The notes under the pieces: generated by a model
The model's input: only the letters and a program-made list of their open reading frames with translations
Database searches by the model: none
Told to the model about the DNA's origin: nothing
Assembly: GCA_949752745.1 (NCBI GenBank)
Contig: OX457034.1
Location: 2,061,833-2,125,832, forward strand
DNA length: 64,000 bases
Direction of reading: 5' to 3'
DNA from: Protula sp. h YS-2021
Taxonomy: Eukaryota > Annelida > Polychaeta > Sabellida > Serpulidae
Shown here: one piece after another, positions 25,285 through 38,362 of the stretch
Position numbering within the stretch: the stretch's first letter is position 1
How the letters are laid out: each line of letters opens with the position of its first letter
Translations under genes and position numbers: made by a program

Positions 25285-27940
25285 GCACTGTATGAATACG
25301 GGCGCGTATCCTGTATCTAGTTCACCATAGGTCTGTTTCGTGGGAGACCTTCCCATTATAAATGGAGTGCTGTGTTGGCAGTAATCGTAAAAACTACTTC
25401 CGGTATGACGACCTTCGCATTGGCGCCCAAGGGACTGTAGTCATGATGATATGAAATGATCTTTTTATATGGATCATATAAACTAAATGTATCTATCATC
25501 TTTATTCCTTTATGAAGCTGGATTGACAACGCGACAGCGTTATAAAGTCGAAACTGGTTGTCTTTATTAAAATATTCCATTGGGGGTGGGGGGGGGGGGG
25601 GGGGGAGTGGGGGTCATTAGAAGACGTTAGGCGGTGTTATTTTAGCATTTATTTATATCTTTGCCTTGAATAAAGAAACCAAGTTTTATTATGGTGTGGT
25701 ATATTTTCAATCCATTGGAAACTATTGACACTACTAGGCTTTGACTAATAAAAGTAACGTTGTTGATCCTTGCCTTCCACACTGTGGTAGTAACCGTAAG
25801 AATTCTGAGGCAAATAATGTTTATCTTTGTGTTATTTGAGCTGGAAAAGAAAACCAAGATCCATTGAGGAGATCAAAACAATTACGTGTTTTTTAAGAGG
25901 ACTGGGGTTTGTCTGGTTTTTTATGTTTACCTCCCCCTTCCGGCAACCTCACTCGATTTTGTACCATTCCGGCTCTTTTTTTTCCCTTTTTTTTTTTTAC
26001 TTAGAGTGCGGTAAAACACATATTTGTTTGAATAAGTCTAAAAACTTTGTTAGGTCTCCAGACGCACGTTTGGCTTTAGGTTCTGTGCCACAAATACAGC
26101 TCACTCTTCATTTCAAATGGTTTATTTCGTGACTTCAATTTTCCATTGAGGAAGGCTTCACAATGACAGCAGGAGACCCAGATTCCTCTACAGTTATATT
26201 GTGAAGTGCGGTTTTCCCAATAAACACCGGCTTTTCTCGTAATAATGCACATGTTTAACCAGTCGCTTTCCAAGATCTGAAAGAAAATCAAACAACGAAA
26301 TACAGGAGGGAGGAAAGGGTCTTTTATATAAAGCTCCGTGTCAAAGGCTGCCTTTGTGGCCTTTAGTTTTGTTCCAGCCGTCGCTTTTCAACAACGGTCC
26401 TTTTATATATTAAGTGCCTTCTCTTTCAAGAGACATGTGAAAACAAAAATCATTCAGATCCTCTTTTAATGAAACACACCTCATACATCAACAAGCTTGA
26501 GCTTCTTTACGTGTGAGTCAATTTGCGACCCACTTGTTTGTCTCTGTGAATGAGGAGTTCTGATGATCCTTTGTCTTCTAAGGGTGGGATATCGATAAGT
26601 AATAAGTTTGCACTTCTGGATCTGTGGCTATCGTGCTGTTGCTGTTTTTTTTATTTAAAATATTTATACATCATAAAGCTATTTTTATACGAACAGATAA
26701 AAAGCGGAAAAATCGATTTAAAATGAAAAAAAAAAACAAGTAGTCATCCTTTTCTTTATCCTTTACAGCCATTGTTGTTTTATTTGCCGTTTATAATTTA
26801 TTGTCTACTTTTTTCTGCAAATATTGCATACCCCCCCCCCCATATACGCAAAATTGGTGACGTCACTCGTTATCTACAATATAAGCGTGCAAAAAGCCCC
26901 AGGCTCCTCTCCCTCCGCCAGGCTCCTGTCCTCTCCTCTCCCTTGCGCAGGGCTTTATGTATTGCCCGTTAACTCTGGCCAGCATTAACGCCAGTACATT
27001 GGCCGCCATCCATGGGCTCTGAAATCTGAAGCTTTTTTGAACTTTACAACCCCACTGCCGGTGCAATAAATTTGTGACGTCATTTCATTAAAAATCGTTT
27101 ACCTGAGCACACCCCCGACCCTTTTCTTCCTCTCACGCTCGCTTGTGTTTGAAAAAAAATGTAGTGCAGATAAGCTCAGTAGGAAAAGGTCAGAGATTCA
27201 AAATATTGATTCCGATATATTTAAAGACTTGGATTAACAATTTCAGTGGGTTTCTTCCTCGTTAAAGTGACATTGGCTCATCAATACGTTCCTCAGTCCG
27301 GTTCCTGCCGCCTTCCGTCGGCCCCGCAACAAAACCCTCTCCCTGTTTAGTTCATTCATGTCTCACAAGCCATATTGGACACGCGGTAAGAACTAGACAT
27401 AACGTGCCCTTATGTGTGCCTGGTGTGCTTCGTACGACTACTTCATGAACCTGCAGCGTGTTTTGACGGAAACGCGCGTTGTTATGAAACAGTTGACCTC
27501 TAACGATATCTGTCCGTTATGTATAAACGCAAACGAGATGATTTTTTTTTTTAAATGTAGTTCCGCTCTGTTTTCGGGAAATCCCGAAACGGACTAATGC
27601 GCAATAGACCGAACCACGACGGAGCTTAGCAATTAGACAGCAACGTGGAATCAAACACTCTTGGCTTGAAACTGTGCTGCCGGCAGTATTCGTTGAACCG
27701 GAGTTAACATACAGGGTTCAAGGTGTTCCCATTAGCTTTGAGGTTAATGTTTCTTCATATCTCAGAACCTAGCAAGCATCTTGTACATGTCATTAGGGAG
27801 AATCAGGTGATGTTAAACATTATATTTTGTTTAATTAACAAGTCGAGGCAATTGCCCTGCAGGCTCAACAACTGATAACCTTTAATTGGCAAGTTGACAG
27901 ATTAATTGCTCGTTCGTTATATTGTGGGGGGGGGGGGGGG
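25285..27940. other. No recognisable gene
   Basis: AT-rich intergenic DNA with poly(G) at 25588-25605 and 27926-27940, poly(C) at 26830-26840 and pyrimidine-rich patches. ORFs are short and unsupported. Confidence 0.5.
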
Positions 27941-30462
27941 TAACCGGACATAACGGTCACAGACATAACGGCCCCCCGCATGACGGTCCCGAATTGAACG
28001 GCCCCTGGATAATACGGCTCCCGGACATAATGGTCCCCGGACATAACGGTCCCTGCGTAGATAAAAGTGAACTAAAATACAAAATACATTTTTGCTTCCT
28101 TGTTTCTTTCATTTTTTGGCACTTAAGTAAATATCCATTTCAGTTTGATTTCTTAATAACTCAACCAGGTGATATAATTTTATGCAAGAAATAACTGTAC
28201 CAAGTAATTGACAAATCATTACATTATTCATCACTTAACTGAGTCAGTTCTTGTTTTATAAAAATGTCATTTTTCCTGAAAGAAAACAGTTGTTTTTAAA
28301 TTAATTACTAAATTTGTTATCCATACAGAACTGATTAATTCTTAACGAAGTTTACACTTCTAATCTACACTTAAAACTGAACCACTGTCACAAATAATCC
28401 AAATTTTCTGTATTTTAGTCTCGGCATGTGGGCGATTTACTGGTTGCCACCTTATATTATGTCCAATGCCTCCCGAGGAAATCTGCGATATCCCTTCTGC
28501 CGGCTGCTCGTTTGGCGCAGAGCGTTTTCGATCGAGTTTGAAGCGCAATGTACTGGCGTTTTCGGCGCTTTTTGGGCCGCTGTCCAAGGTCAAGTTGTGT
28601 TAGTAGAGTTTGCACAGAACAGTCCTCACGCTTAAGAGCAGTAAGAAGAGCCCAATTGGCTGGGTGGGTGTGTCCGACTAAATGGAGACAGCGATTATTC
28701 CACCCTTCACAGTCACTTTTGATCTGAATACGTCCTCTATGATGGCATAGTGGACATTCAATACGTTTGGAGGAAAAGGTGGAGGGATGCGCCTCATCCG
28801 TAGAGGTCCCTCGGTGCCGTCATCGGCCACTCGAGCGTTTGGGGGCAGGTCTGTATGTACCCGTGATGTATGTTGTGTCGAAGTGGTTCCGCAATCTCAG
28901 GTATAATTGCGCGCAAATAGGCCTTTCCTCCTTGTACGTCATTGAATGGCAGAAACGCGAGCGCATCAAGTTGAGCACAAAGCGATCAAAAATCTTCGTT
29001 TGTGTGATATTCCTGCACTAGTCCCAGTTCCTGGATTTTTCTCCACGTCGAATGTTTATATGATCACCAAATACATCTTTAAGGGCGCGAATCACAGCTG
29101 GCTCTAAGTCGCATGACACATTAACAGCATCCGGTTGTAATCCAAGTTCGACACATCGGTTCATAATAGCAAAAAAAAAAGTATTTTCGTACGCACTTCG
29201 CGATTTGGACTGCATAAACTGCGTATGCTGCTCCGATTGTAGAATCCGCGATTGGCACTCGGACAACATATACCTGGAGAAACCCATCGTGGCGCCATGG
29301 GGACATTTCCGCCCATCATCGATGTATCACTTCGAACAAGTTCCCGTGATGCAGCTGGGGATCCAAATGGGAGAATTCGTGAATCGGCATTTTGCCCATT
29401 ATCAAAAAAATAGAAACTGTTGTGGTTGATCATTGGATGTTTCAGCCCACCGCCCTTCTATAACAAGATCGTGGAGCGACTCAGGAACTGGAGGAACTTC
29501 TCCTGCCTTTTTTTCTGCGGATCATCCTCTTGAGTGATTCGTCATTGCTTAATAACAGATGCGCTTGATCGGGCAAATTTTCACGAGTGGTAGCAATGAG
29601 AGCAACTGGTTTCTTTTGCCGATATCTTAAGAGCGTTTGTTTTTTTTTGTTTTTGTTTTTTTTTGTGCTTTGACAGCATCAACCTCGTGCTGACACGGGT
29701 CATGATTGTGGGCTTGTCCTAATACTGGATCACCAACTTCACCGGATGTCATCATAGATCCCTTGCAGTTTGTTAGGCATCGCACACACATCCAGTATAT
29801 TCTACCACGTTTTGGCACTTTCTAATTGGTGTATATTAAACCATTTTTATTGACTTCTGTCCTCCTTTATGAGTTTCAGTAACCTCCATTTTAATGTTCA
29901 CTTACTTAATTAAATTCAGTTGTTCCGTTTGTTTTATATAAAGTTTCTACAACAACTGATTATCCACACTGTGATTTGAAGCGCAAAACTTTATACGGAC
30001 AATCCCGACTGAGGGCGGGAGGGGCTGTTTCTTATGATAACATTACAATAAGAGTGTCCCGGAGCTAAAGGATTTTAGAAGGTTTTAATCTTTAATGTAC
30101 AGTGTGTATATTTCCAGGAATTGCATAATATGTTTCTCGGATACCTAGGTATTTTGTGGTCAATAGATGAAACGTGGGATGTTCTTACATGCAGGAGATT
30201 ATATAATACTTCTATCGTTCATAAACAGCGGGAATATTTCCACTATTGCGTAATCTATTTACCTGATTATTATCATAATATCTCAACCTCATTTTTGATC
30301 TTTTCCATTAAATCATGTTTTTATTTAAAACCAAAAATGATTCAGGGGCCTTTTTGTCCGGAATTTTACTTGGTACCGTTATATCCGGGGCGGTTCTGTC
30401 CGGGGCTGTTATGTCCGGGACCGTTATATCTGGGCCGTTTTGTCCGGAATTCATTATGGGAG
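27941..30462 (-). mobile_element. Decayed MULE (Mutator-like) element with repetitive inverted ends
   Basis: The left end (27941-28060) is a run of CCGGACATAACGGTCCC-like words. The right end (30345-30462) is the inverted equivalent (GGGACCGTTATATCCGG-like words). Between them the minus strand carries broken pieces of a FLYWCH-type MULE transposase. The terminal words repeat 6-7 times at each end with variable spacing, so exact boundaries and the target duplication are not resolved. Confidence 0.7.
28480..29830 (-). pseudogene. MULE transposase with FLYWCH zinc finger, frameshifted
   Basis: Read 5' to 3' on the minus strand. A FLYWCH-like finger at 29818-29660 shows RIYWMCVR, CKG, QAHNHDP. 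The transposase core is spread over three frames: SPAASRELVRSDT near 29350, FLQVYVVRVPIADS near 29260, and LGLQPDAVNVSCDLEPAVIR at about 29150, the last around the catalytic Asp of MULE transposases. A C-terminal block near 28600-28800 reads CEGWNNRCLHLVGHTHP and ALKRED, typical of the MULE helical insert and tail. Several frameshifts and a missing start show that it is inactive. The family assignment is established knowledge; the joined product is not reconstructed here. Confidence 0.72.
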
Positions 30463-30469
30463 TTTTAAT

Positions 30470-33400
30470 CAGTATTTGTTGAAAAAAAAATGGATTTTTA
30501 ATGTAATAATACCCTGGCATTCTTGAAATACGTATAACGGTGAGTGATTCGATAAGTCGGGACTTGCCTGTCCGGTCTTTGATATATCAGCAGCAAATCG
30601 AAGAAAAAATACAAGATGGTTAGCAATGCAATACAGCTGTACATCTGTATCGTCATCGAAATTATCGAATTTACGCATTTTAAATTTCTCAGTGAAACAT
30701 ACCTTTTTACATATAGCTTTTTATTTTAAAAATTTGCTTTGAAAGAGCAATACAACTTTTTGTGCACTTAGATTTTACACGTTTTTGGGATACAACTGAC
30801 AGACTATTATTAGTTTTCTATAAAAACCTTTTCTGACTGACACTTCCTCATTTTCCCAGCATTGCATACCAATAACTGCTGACAAAAAATGTTGTCTCCC
30901 GAGCCTCTGGGTTATATTTTAAAAGTTTTAAAATGCTGCTGAGATTTTGGCGTGTCTAATTGGGATACCCAACCATTTTTTTTCGCTTATTGAACCAACA
31001 AACTGAGAAGCCCGATCACAACGTACACATGTCAGTGGGGAATAGAACTAGTATGCGCACATGCAGAACTCACACACATATCCGCTTTCTATTTGATGGA
31101 GGCTAGTGTTCATGGGATCTTATTTCGATAACCTCATTTTGTATTCCATAAGTAGACAGCCACTCTATCGTTTATATTAATCCCTTTGACGAGTCTTTTT
31201 CGAGTAGTTTACTTGTTAAAATGATATGTGTGTTCAGATCTGGCAATTGAGACTCGCCATTCGATACATTGAATATAAAATCTGAAAGAGAGTTGAATTC
31301 ACGAAACATAAGATGTTTACCACTTCACTAATGGCAAAATATAAAGTAGACAGTGGCGTTTTCGTGAACTTGAGAAGGAACCAGTGGCCCGTATTTTTAA
31401 AATTATTCTCAGATTATTTCACAGAAATGGCGTTTGCATAGTGATCAATTTTCCTGCTCATTGCAGCATAATCAATTAATTAATCACGAGCACAGTGACA
31501 TAATTAAGCATATGTACCATTAGAGCATTTTTTTGGGGTGAAAAGGTGGAAAAGGGATGAAATCGGATTAAAAAAAAGAAAGAAATGTGCAGGCGATTAT
31601 TATCAGCAGCATTTTTTTTTTTTAATAATTTTTTTTTAACTGAGGCTAAGTGCACCTCTTTGGAAACGATCGAACATTTTCCCCTTGACCGAGGCTAAGT
31701 GCACTGCTGTGGAAGTGATCTACAGGCAGGAGGAGGAGGAGCGTTGTATTCAGCTATGCAATGCTTTGTGAGCATGTAAACTGCAGCATGTAATGGGTAT
31801 GATAAAACATTCTAAATAATTTACTTCTTTGAAAAGAATTTGTTCGAAGCATGCAGTGATTGTGAATCGAAGCCTGCAAATTCAATGCCATTACAGTACG
31901 CATTAATGATATATTTGCACGGAATTTCAAATTAGAATGATTGATTTGCTTAATCATTCAATGCCAATTACCCCCACATGGATAGCTTTGCTAAGATAGG
32001 CGTGGATTTCAGCTTAGAATAAATGTTGACATGTTGACCTCGTTGGCACACCTGTTTTTTTGACTGTGTGAACGAAGCTGAACAAGGATATATAATTTCT
32101 TTTTGTCGGTCCTTGTGTTTTTTCTATGGGATATGCTGAATTTGATGTCTCAATGCACAGAGGGGTTCTTTCGGCTGAACTGGTGCATCATCATTGGGCA
32201 GTCACCTTTGTGAGGGGTTAAGGAGCTTTAAAAGTAACTGTAGGTTACGTCGAACTGTTAGTGAACCGCCTTAACCGGGGGGATATAGAAGCGCCTCGTG
32301 TCCGTCCGTCTTGCCGTCCGTCCGTCCGCAATCCTCTTTGTCCAGGCTGTATCTTTGGTACTATTGCTCAGATATTAATAAAGCCTACAGCAAGAAAGTA
32401 GATAGCGTGTAATTATGCATCGTCAGCTTCTTTTTCGATTTCTTCAAAAAATATAATTTTGGCGATTTTTTTGACAATTTGGACTTTGGCGTTTTTCAGT
32501 ACAAGTTTGTCCAGGCTGTATCTTTGTTACTATTCACCGTAGACCAATAAAACCCTACAGGTAGAATGTATATAACGTGTAGTTGTGCAACGTCAAGTTA
32601 TTTTTCGATTTCTTCAAAAATGTAATTTTGGCGATTTTTCACAATTTGGACTTTGTTGTTTACTGTACCTTAAGGATAGAAAATATATATAGTGTAGATA
32701 TAGTGTAGATGAGCGCGGCAGGGATTTGCAATCTACGATTGTCTTGTTTTAATTAAGTTCTAACCCTTTACTTTTTTTTCCATCGTTGTTACATGTAGCT
32801 GTGTTCCCTCTGTGCAGTTGCTATGGTTACAAAATATCTCGTTGCTGTGGTGCAGTAGCTGTGATAATCTTACTGCTGTTTGGGCTTTTTATAGCTTGAA
32901 AAATGTTGACCTGTGTGGCACGAAAAATGTTGACCTGTGTGGCACGAAAAATGTTGACCTTTGTAGTTTAAGGAATGTTTGTCACTGGTAGCATGCGAAA
33001 TTTTGACCACATGTAGCTTGAGAAATGTTAACTACTTTTAGTCGCTTGAGCAATGTTGACCATTTGTACCTAGAGAAATGTTGAGCATTTTAGTCTGATT
33101 TGTTTGTTTGTTTGACGGTGGGGTCGAGCGATGCTTGTTATTACCGATTGAAAGAAGCGGGTTATGGTTTGAAATCAGTCTTTCTGTTGGTACCGCAGGT
33201 AAAGGTGAACATAACGGGGTCACGTGACCTGTTCTTTTACACGGAGAAGTGACGTCACTCACAAATACGTGTGTATCCCACATATATGGCAGTGCTTACA
33301 CTCCGGGAAAAAATGCCCTTTAAAATGTTTATTTCATAGAAGAGAAGGGATGATTCGTTGTTCTTTAGCCGTGTTTACGCATCATTGAGTACACGTATCT

Positions 33401-35182
33401 TAGTTATCTCGAGCTATTGACTCAAGGCATTATGGAATTCACAAATCCCACAGGGCAATTAAATAGGCTCAATTCTGGCGTGCGAATCGACTTAAAAGGA
33501 TATTCCTCTCTGTAATTTGGAACATTGATAGGCAGGGTTAGAAATAATTGAAACACCGTGTCTCATTTATACGTACAATTTCTTTTTCTTCTTTACAACC
33601 CTTATAGAGACCTAACCTTTTCTGGGCCCATGGTTTTGACTTGTTCAGATCTATTATTAAATACAAAGGCGTTACGTATCTAACACTAAAGGGAGTAGTC
33701 TGATTCGATCGCTGCAATTTCCTTCGGAAAAAAATAGAACTGTATTGATTGATTTTCTTAGTGATTATCTGCACTCCGTAATTTACCGGTTGCGGTTTTT
33801 CTTACTTTAGAATGTTCTTTTTAAATAGGATAATTGGTCAACGGATATTTTTCATCCCTGGCACTTAGATGGCAAAAAAGGAGGAACGAAAAAAAAAAAC
33901 TACAGCGGCGCTTTGCGTAATATGTAACGAAATATTTAATAGGATAGATATCTGATTGCCGGATCAAACAAGCTGGGCTATTGCTAATCAATCGAAATGG
34001 ATTTTGTTTAGCAGATAGGAAACCTGCTTGTTACAGGTGTTATTGTTTGCCGGGGATTTGAAGTCACTTTACGGACTCTATTTGTACTGCTTATATAATA
34101 GAAGAACACACACACACACAGGTTGTTCTCGGGCAGTTGTGCTCGGGGGCGGGGAAAAGTGTTTTTTGGTTGACGTGGGGAAAAAAATCGATGTTGGAAA
34201 CAAATCTTGAACATCAGGGTGATATCTGAAAAAAAATGTGAGAAGAAAAGGAATATTTTTATGGGATATAATAATGAAAATTGTTGTATGTGGTTTTGAT
34301 CATGGAGAGTGACACCAGAACACAGGTGCATGTGCAATATGTGCAATGTGTGCAACATGGACAAAATATCCAGCAAGTATACACGGCGATTGAATCTGTT
34401 TTCGTTTTTTACATACAAAATGAAAGGTAGTATCACTAAAAGAAAAATCAGGCGAAATCTGCTTAAGGGATGATTGGATTCCTTCACCATAAGTATTCAA
34501 GTTATAAAATGTGATGTCAAGTATATGTAGGGTGCAGTCATCTTTGTATGGCCAGGTGTGCTTTTGTGATTAGATCCCAGTAAAGGATCTTGGGGGGAGG
34601 AGGGAGTGAGGGGGAGGGGGGGGGGTGGATATCGATTACTGCTGCGGATTTGACTTGTTTATCACATCTTATGGTTTCTATGGTACACTGCAAGAATTAA
34701 AGAAAAAAAATGTATTTAAAACTTCATTTCCTGTGCCAAGGCAGGGATCTATTCCTGTAGTGCCAAGGTCCGGCATTCAAGACTTACTCTGTGTAAACTT
34801 CTGCGCCGCGCAAGGGACACACTGACCACTTTCCGCTCTAGTTGTTCGTGCCATGCTATGCGTCATCCGATTTTCCAAATGTTGCTTTTAATTGTTTGCA
34901 TTAATAATTGATGCACCGGTAGGTCGTTGTCAAGTAAATTGTGGTCCGTTTAATCCAATTGTATGTTGCCAGTGATGTGTGTTCGAGGTCATTTCTTTCC
35001 TGACCGATTTCATTGTGAATTAATTGGCGAGGAGCATTTATATAATTTACATAATTTTCATAATGTGATGGCGTGAGGCAGAGAGTGGCTGGAATATTCT
35101 GTTCTCAACAAAATAAGTGAACAAATAAGACAAAATAAAACTCAAAATAATAAAAATAGAACTTCCAGCTCAACTCAAAACT
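30470..35182. other. No gene; small dispersed and tandem repeats
   Basis: No convincing exon. Contents: a two-copy GAGGCTAAGTGCAC repeat at 31640-31710; a (TCCG)n tract at 32300-32330 followed by a duplicated ~175-base block; and a degenerate ~32-base tandem repeat (GAAAAATGTTGACC...) at 32895-33090. A 160-residue minus-strand ORF at 34008-34490 is low-complexity and unsupported. Confidence 0.5.
32297..32675. repeat. (TCCG)n tract followed by a duplicated ~175-bp block
   Basis: After TCCGTCCGTC repeats, the block starting TTGTCCAGGCTGTATCTTTG occurs at about 32338 and again at 32509. Both copies share TTTTCGATTTCTTCAAAAA and TTTGGCGATTTTT. The (TCCG)n plus downstream block resembles the repeat at 54286-54480, suggesting a family of dispersed elements with a simple-repeat core. 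Confidence 0.7.
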
Positions 35183-35440
35183 TAATGGATATTTTTGACT
35201 TTTTGAGCATTTCTTATTTGATGGACATTTTTTTATTTATTGGACATTTTTTATTTGATGAACATTTTTTATTTAATGGACATTTTTTATGTGATGGAAA
35301 TTTTTTATTTATTGGACTTTTTTTATTCATTGGACATTTTGTATTTGATGGACATTTGTTATTTAATGGACATTTTTTATTTGATGGACATTTTTTATTT
35401 AATGGTCATTTTTGACTTACTGGACATTTTTTATTTAATG
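35183..35440. repeat. 18-bp minisatellite
   Basis: About 14 degenerate copies of GATGGACATTTTTTATTT. Because 18 is a multiple of three it produces open frames (MDIFYL repeats). No evidence of a gene. Confidence 0.85.
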
Positions 35441-35665
35441 GGCAGTTGTTTTACTTACTCATACATTAGCTTCCATAGCACGTGCAGAATATAGCACGTG
35501 GCTGTATAAACAAGCCTTCAGCCAGAGCCTTCAGCCAGACCTATGACGCGTTTCTTTGTTCTATTGTTTCTTATTATTGAGGTCCGGATTTCGGATTTCT
35601 TGGACTGGAAAGTGCAGCGGCTGATTTTTTTTTTGGAGTTACCGGACTTTTTAGGTAACAGTTGT

Positions 35666-36428
35666 TAGGGGTGGCGATATTTATCGATACAGCGATATAT
35701 CGCGATATGTTTTTTCACGATACGTATCGCGATACGAATGTTGAAATATCGATATTTTTCGATATTTTCCGCTGCACGTTTAATTGAATATTTTTTGGTG
35801 ATGTGCTAACGAGTGATATCTACAATGCTGCTGTTCATCATTCTACACATCATATTCGGCTGCTTTTCGTTTCAGATATATTTTCACGATATTTTGTTTA
35901 CGTAAATTTCTGACTAAGTGGGCCAATTATAGTGTGATAGAACATGGCTAATTTTTTGCTATATTGGATATGAACTGATTGGATAATTGAATGATAACTT
36001 GATAAAAAGAACATGTGGCATTTTGCGATTCAATGTCAGAGTAGACGCTGTGTTGTTGTTTCAGTTTAAATACAGAACTGGTGATGTTTCAAGTTAAAAA
36101 TATACCAATGAGACATTTAAGGTTAGACACTCAATCAAAAAGACATTCTTAAAATTTAGTCATATATGCTGTTTGTATAATGGGATTAATGTCACTGATG
36201 GCATCCGAAACCACCATTGCCAACATATTTTTTGTATTTGTTATAACGCCATTTTCTATAACTGATCAATGCCGTAGGTAAGTGTGTTACAATTCCTGGA
36301 AATTAAGCCATAAAACAGCTTCATTTTTCACTTTTAAATAATTCAAAATATCGCGATATGTATCGCGATACACAGCCAATATCGCGATACGTATCGCGAT
36401 ACAGACTGCGCCCCGATACCCAACCCTA
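35666..36428. mobile_element. hAT-type MITE with 8-bp target duplication
   Basis: A 763-bp element without coding capacity. The ends are TAGGGGTGGCGATA... and ...TACCCAACCCTA (imperfect inverted repeats). It is flanked by identical 8-base duplications ACAGTTGT at 35658-35665 and 36429-36436. Eight-base duplications and TAGGG/CAGGG ends are hallmarks of the hAT superfamily. Both subterminal regions are packed with TATCGCGATA-type palindromes (about 35690-35760 and 36350-36410). Confidence 0.85.
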
Positions 36429-36608
36429 ACAGTTGTTATTGAGCTTTCGATGCGGTGCTCGTGTGTATATGCATTAACATAGTTTATTTTGCACATTAGA
36501 TAAGGAAGACCTTTCTTAGCGATCATGCGCTTGCTCAGTAATTCATAGTGTTCCACCCCACTGAGGACTGTTCGATATCTGCTTATTGAATCGGGAAGGG
36601 TCTGCTAG

Positions 36609-36695
<87 letters not shown>
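36609..36695. repeat. (AAT)n(ATT)n inverted microsatellite
   Basis: About 8 AAT units switch directly to about 21 ATT units, giving a self-complementary tract able to fold into a hairpin. Confidence 0.9.
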
Positions 36696-36699
36696 GCGA

Positions 36700-38280
36700 A
36701 TGAATGAATCAATAGACTCCCTTCCTGCCATCTCCGTCCCCCATCCCCCCTCCCTCTCCCTCCCTCCTCGAAACATTATCAAAGCCCTGACACCAAGTCG
36801 CTAAGAGTGAGAAAAGTATCTGCTATTATTGATTATTGCTGACTATTTATCTATTGTAACCAATTTTCAAGTTGACGTTAAGTCAGAATTATATTGATAA
36901 GTCGTTCTTAACGTATCCCAGCATCAGATTTCGATATCTCGGTTGTGTAGCCTCGTCTACCTGTCCGAAAGGAGGTTGTTGGAGGGAAGGAGGAGGAGGA
37001 AGAGGAGGAGGAGGAGGAGGGGGCGTGTCATTGTTTATTTCATTTCGGTGATAGTAGAATGATAGCAAAATGCTTCGTCGAATACGGACCCCTCCAACCC
37101 ATCCCCCACCCCTCCCCATCCCCGCCATTCACATATAGAAATATAAATTGGATATCAAAATGTAACCCACATGTAGAGCTGATAACAGATAAATCAAAGC
37201 GCATTGAATGTTCGTGATGGTCATAAAATAGTTAAGGAGAGCTTCATAATTTGCAGAAAAAACAACCATACAAACATGTAAGCAAGTCTTATCAAATTGA
37301 ATGTTGAGAGATGCACAAATATACATGAAGTACGTAACACTTGCAAGCGACAGTATTTTTTTAATACTTTTTATCATCATTATTTTTTTTTCGGAATATG
37401 GACATGAAAAATTGAAGTGAAAAATGCGAAAGGGAACAACATGGCCAAAAAAGGTCAATAGTTTTGAGTGTGCAAAAATTATTGGAATTTCGTTTTGGTT
37501 GCAGTGTTTAGACTGGACAGCTCCAGGAGAATTTTTTTATGAAGTACTGTTTTTCAATATATGTCTTTAAAAGTAACCAAAGTTTAAGTTTGTTGGTCCT
37601 CTGACAAAATGAATAGAGTTTTCTATTTGGGTGAACTGTGATAGTTTTGAAGGCACAGGAAAATATTATACAGTTAAAGTCATATTTTATGTGTTTTTTG
37701 TTTACTTCAGTAATTTATTAGGAAATAGATATGAATGTATGTAAACAGTATGCGATGTCTTGAAGCGAAGAATGCTTCTATATGTTTCTAAAAATAACTC
37801 ATAAAAATGCTAATGAGATAGCAAAAAACACAAGCTCGGATTTGAAGATCATGCTTGATTCATTCTAAACAAAACGGTGGCAAAAAGAGAGAGAGAGAGG
37901 GAGAAAGAAAAAAGGTGACTGATTGAAATCTGAAGTCACACTCAGCTATGTTCGTGGATAGATTAAAATTAGTACGCGGAAGGATTTCGCTGTAAGACGA
38001 CGTAACATAGAGTGGATAATGCCTTGACTGCCTGATAACATTGCTGTACTGGAACCGTCATTGTAAAAGAATCACGGTGGCTGCATAAATAACTTCCAAA
38101 CTATCAAAGCAAGTGAAAGTAAATAAAAAGAACGAAAGGAAAAAGGAAAGATGACGCAAGAAACGCGTATAATACCAAAGGATACGCCCTGGGACGTGCA
38201 GATTTCATTCTGGCAGGGATTCTCGGATAGATTTTACGATTATACAGGTAAGGCTTTCCAAAGCACTGCTCTTCGCCATT
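36700..38280. other. No recognisable gene
   Basis: AT-rich DNA with a purine-rich AGG tract at 36975-37022 and a short GA tract near 37885. No supported exon. Confidence 0.5.
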
Positions 38281-38297
38281 TCACCTGTGGGCAGTAG

Positions 38298-38362
38298 ACG
38301 TTTAGACTGTCGGCGTTTGACTGTCGACGTTTTGACTGTCGACGTTTGAGTGTCGCTCTTTT
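38298..38362. repeat. GACTGTCGACGTTT minisatellite, left part
   Basis: Four degenerate 14-16-base units. The array resumes at 41316-41440, so the LINE between them interrupted one array. The last 15 bases here (38348-38362) are one copy of the LINE target duplication. Confidence 0.85.

Noticed and set aside
34008..34490. 160-codon minus-strand ORF with hydrophobic stretches
   Set aside because: AT-rich, no domain, no splice or promoter context; chance ORF.
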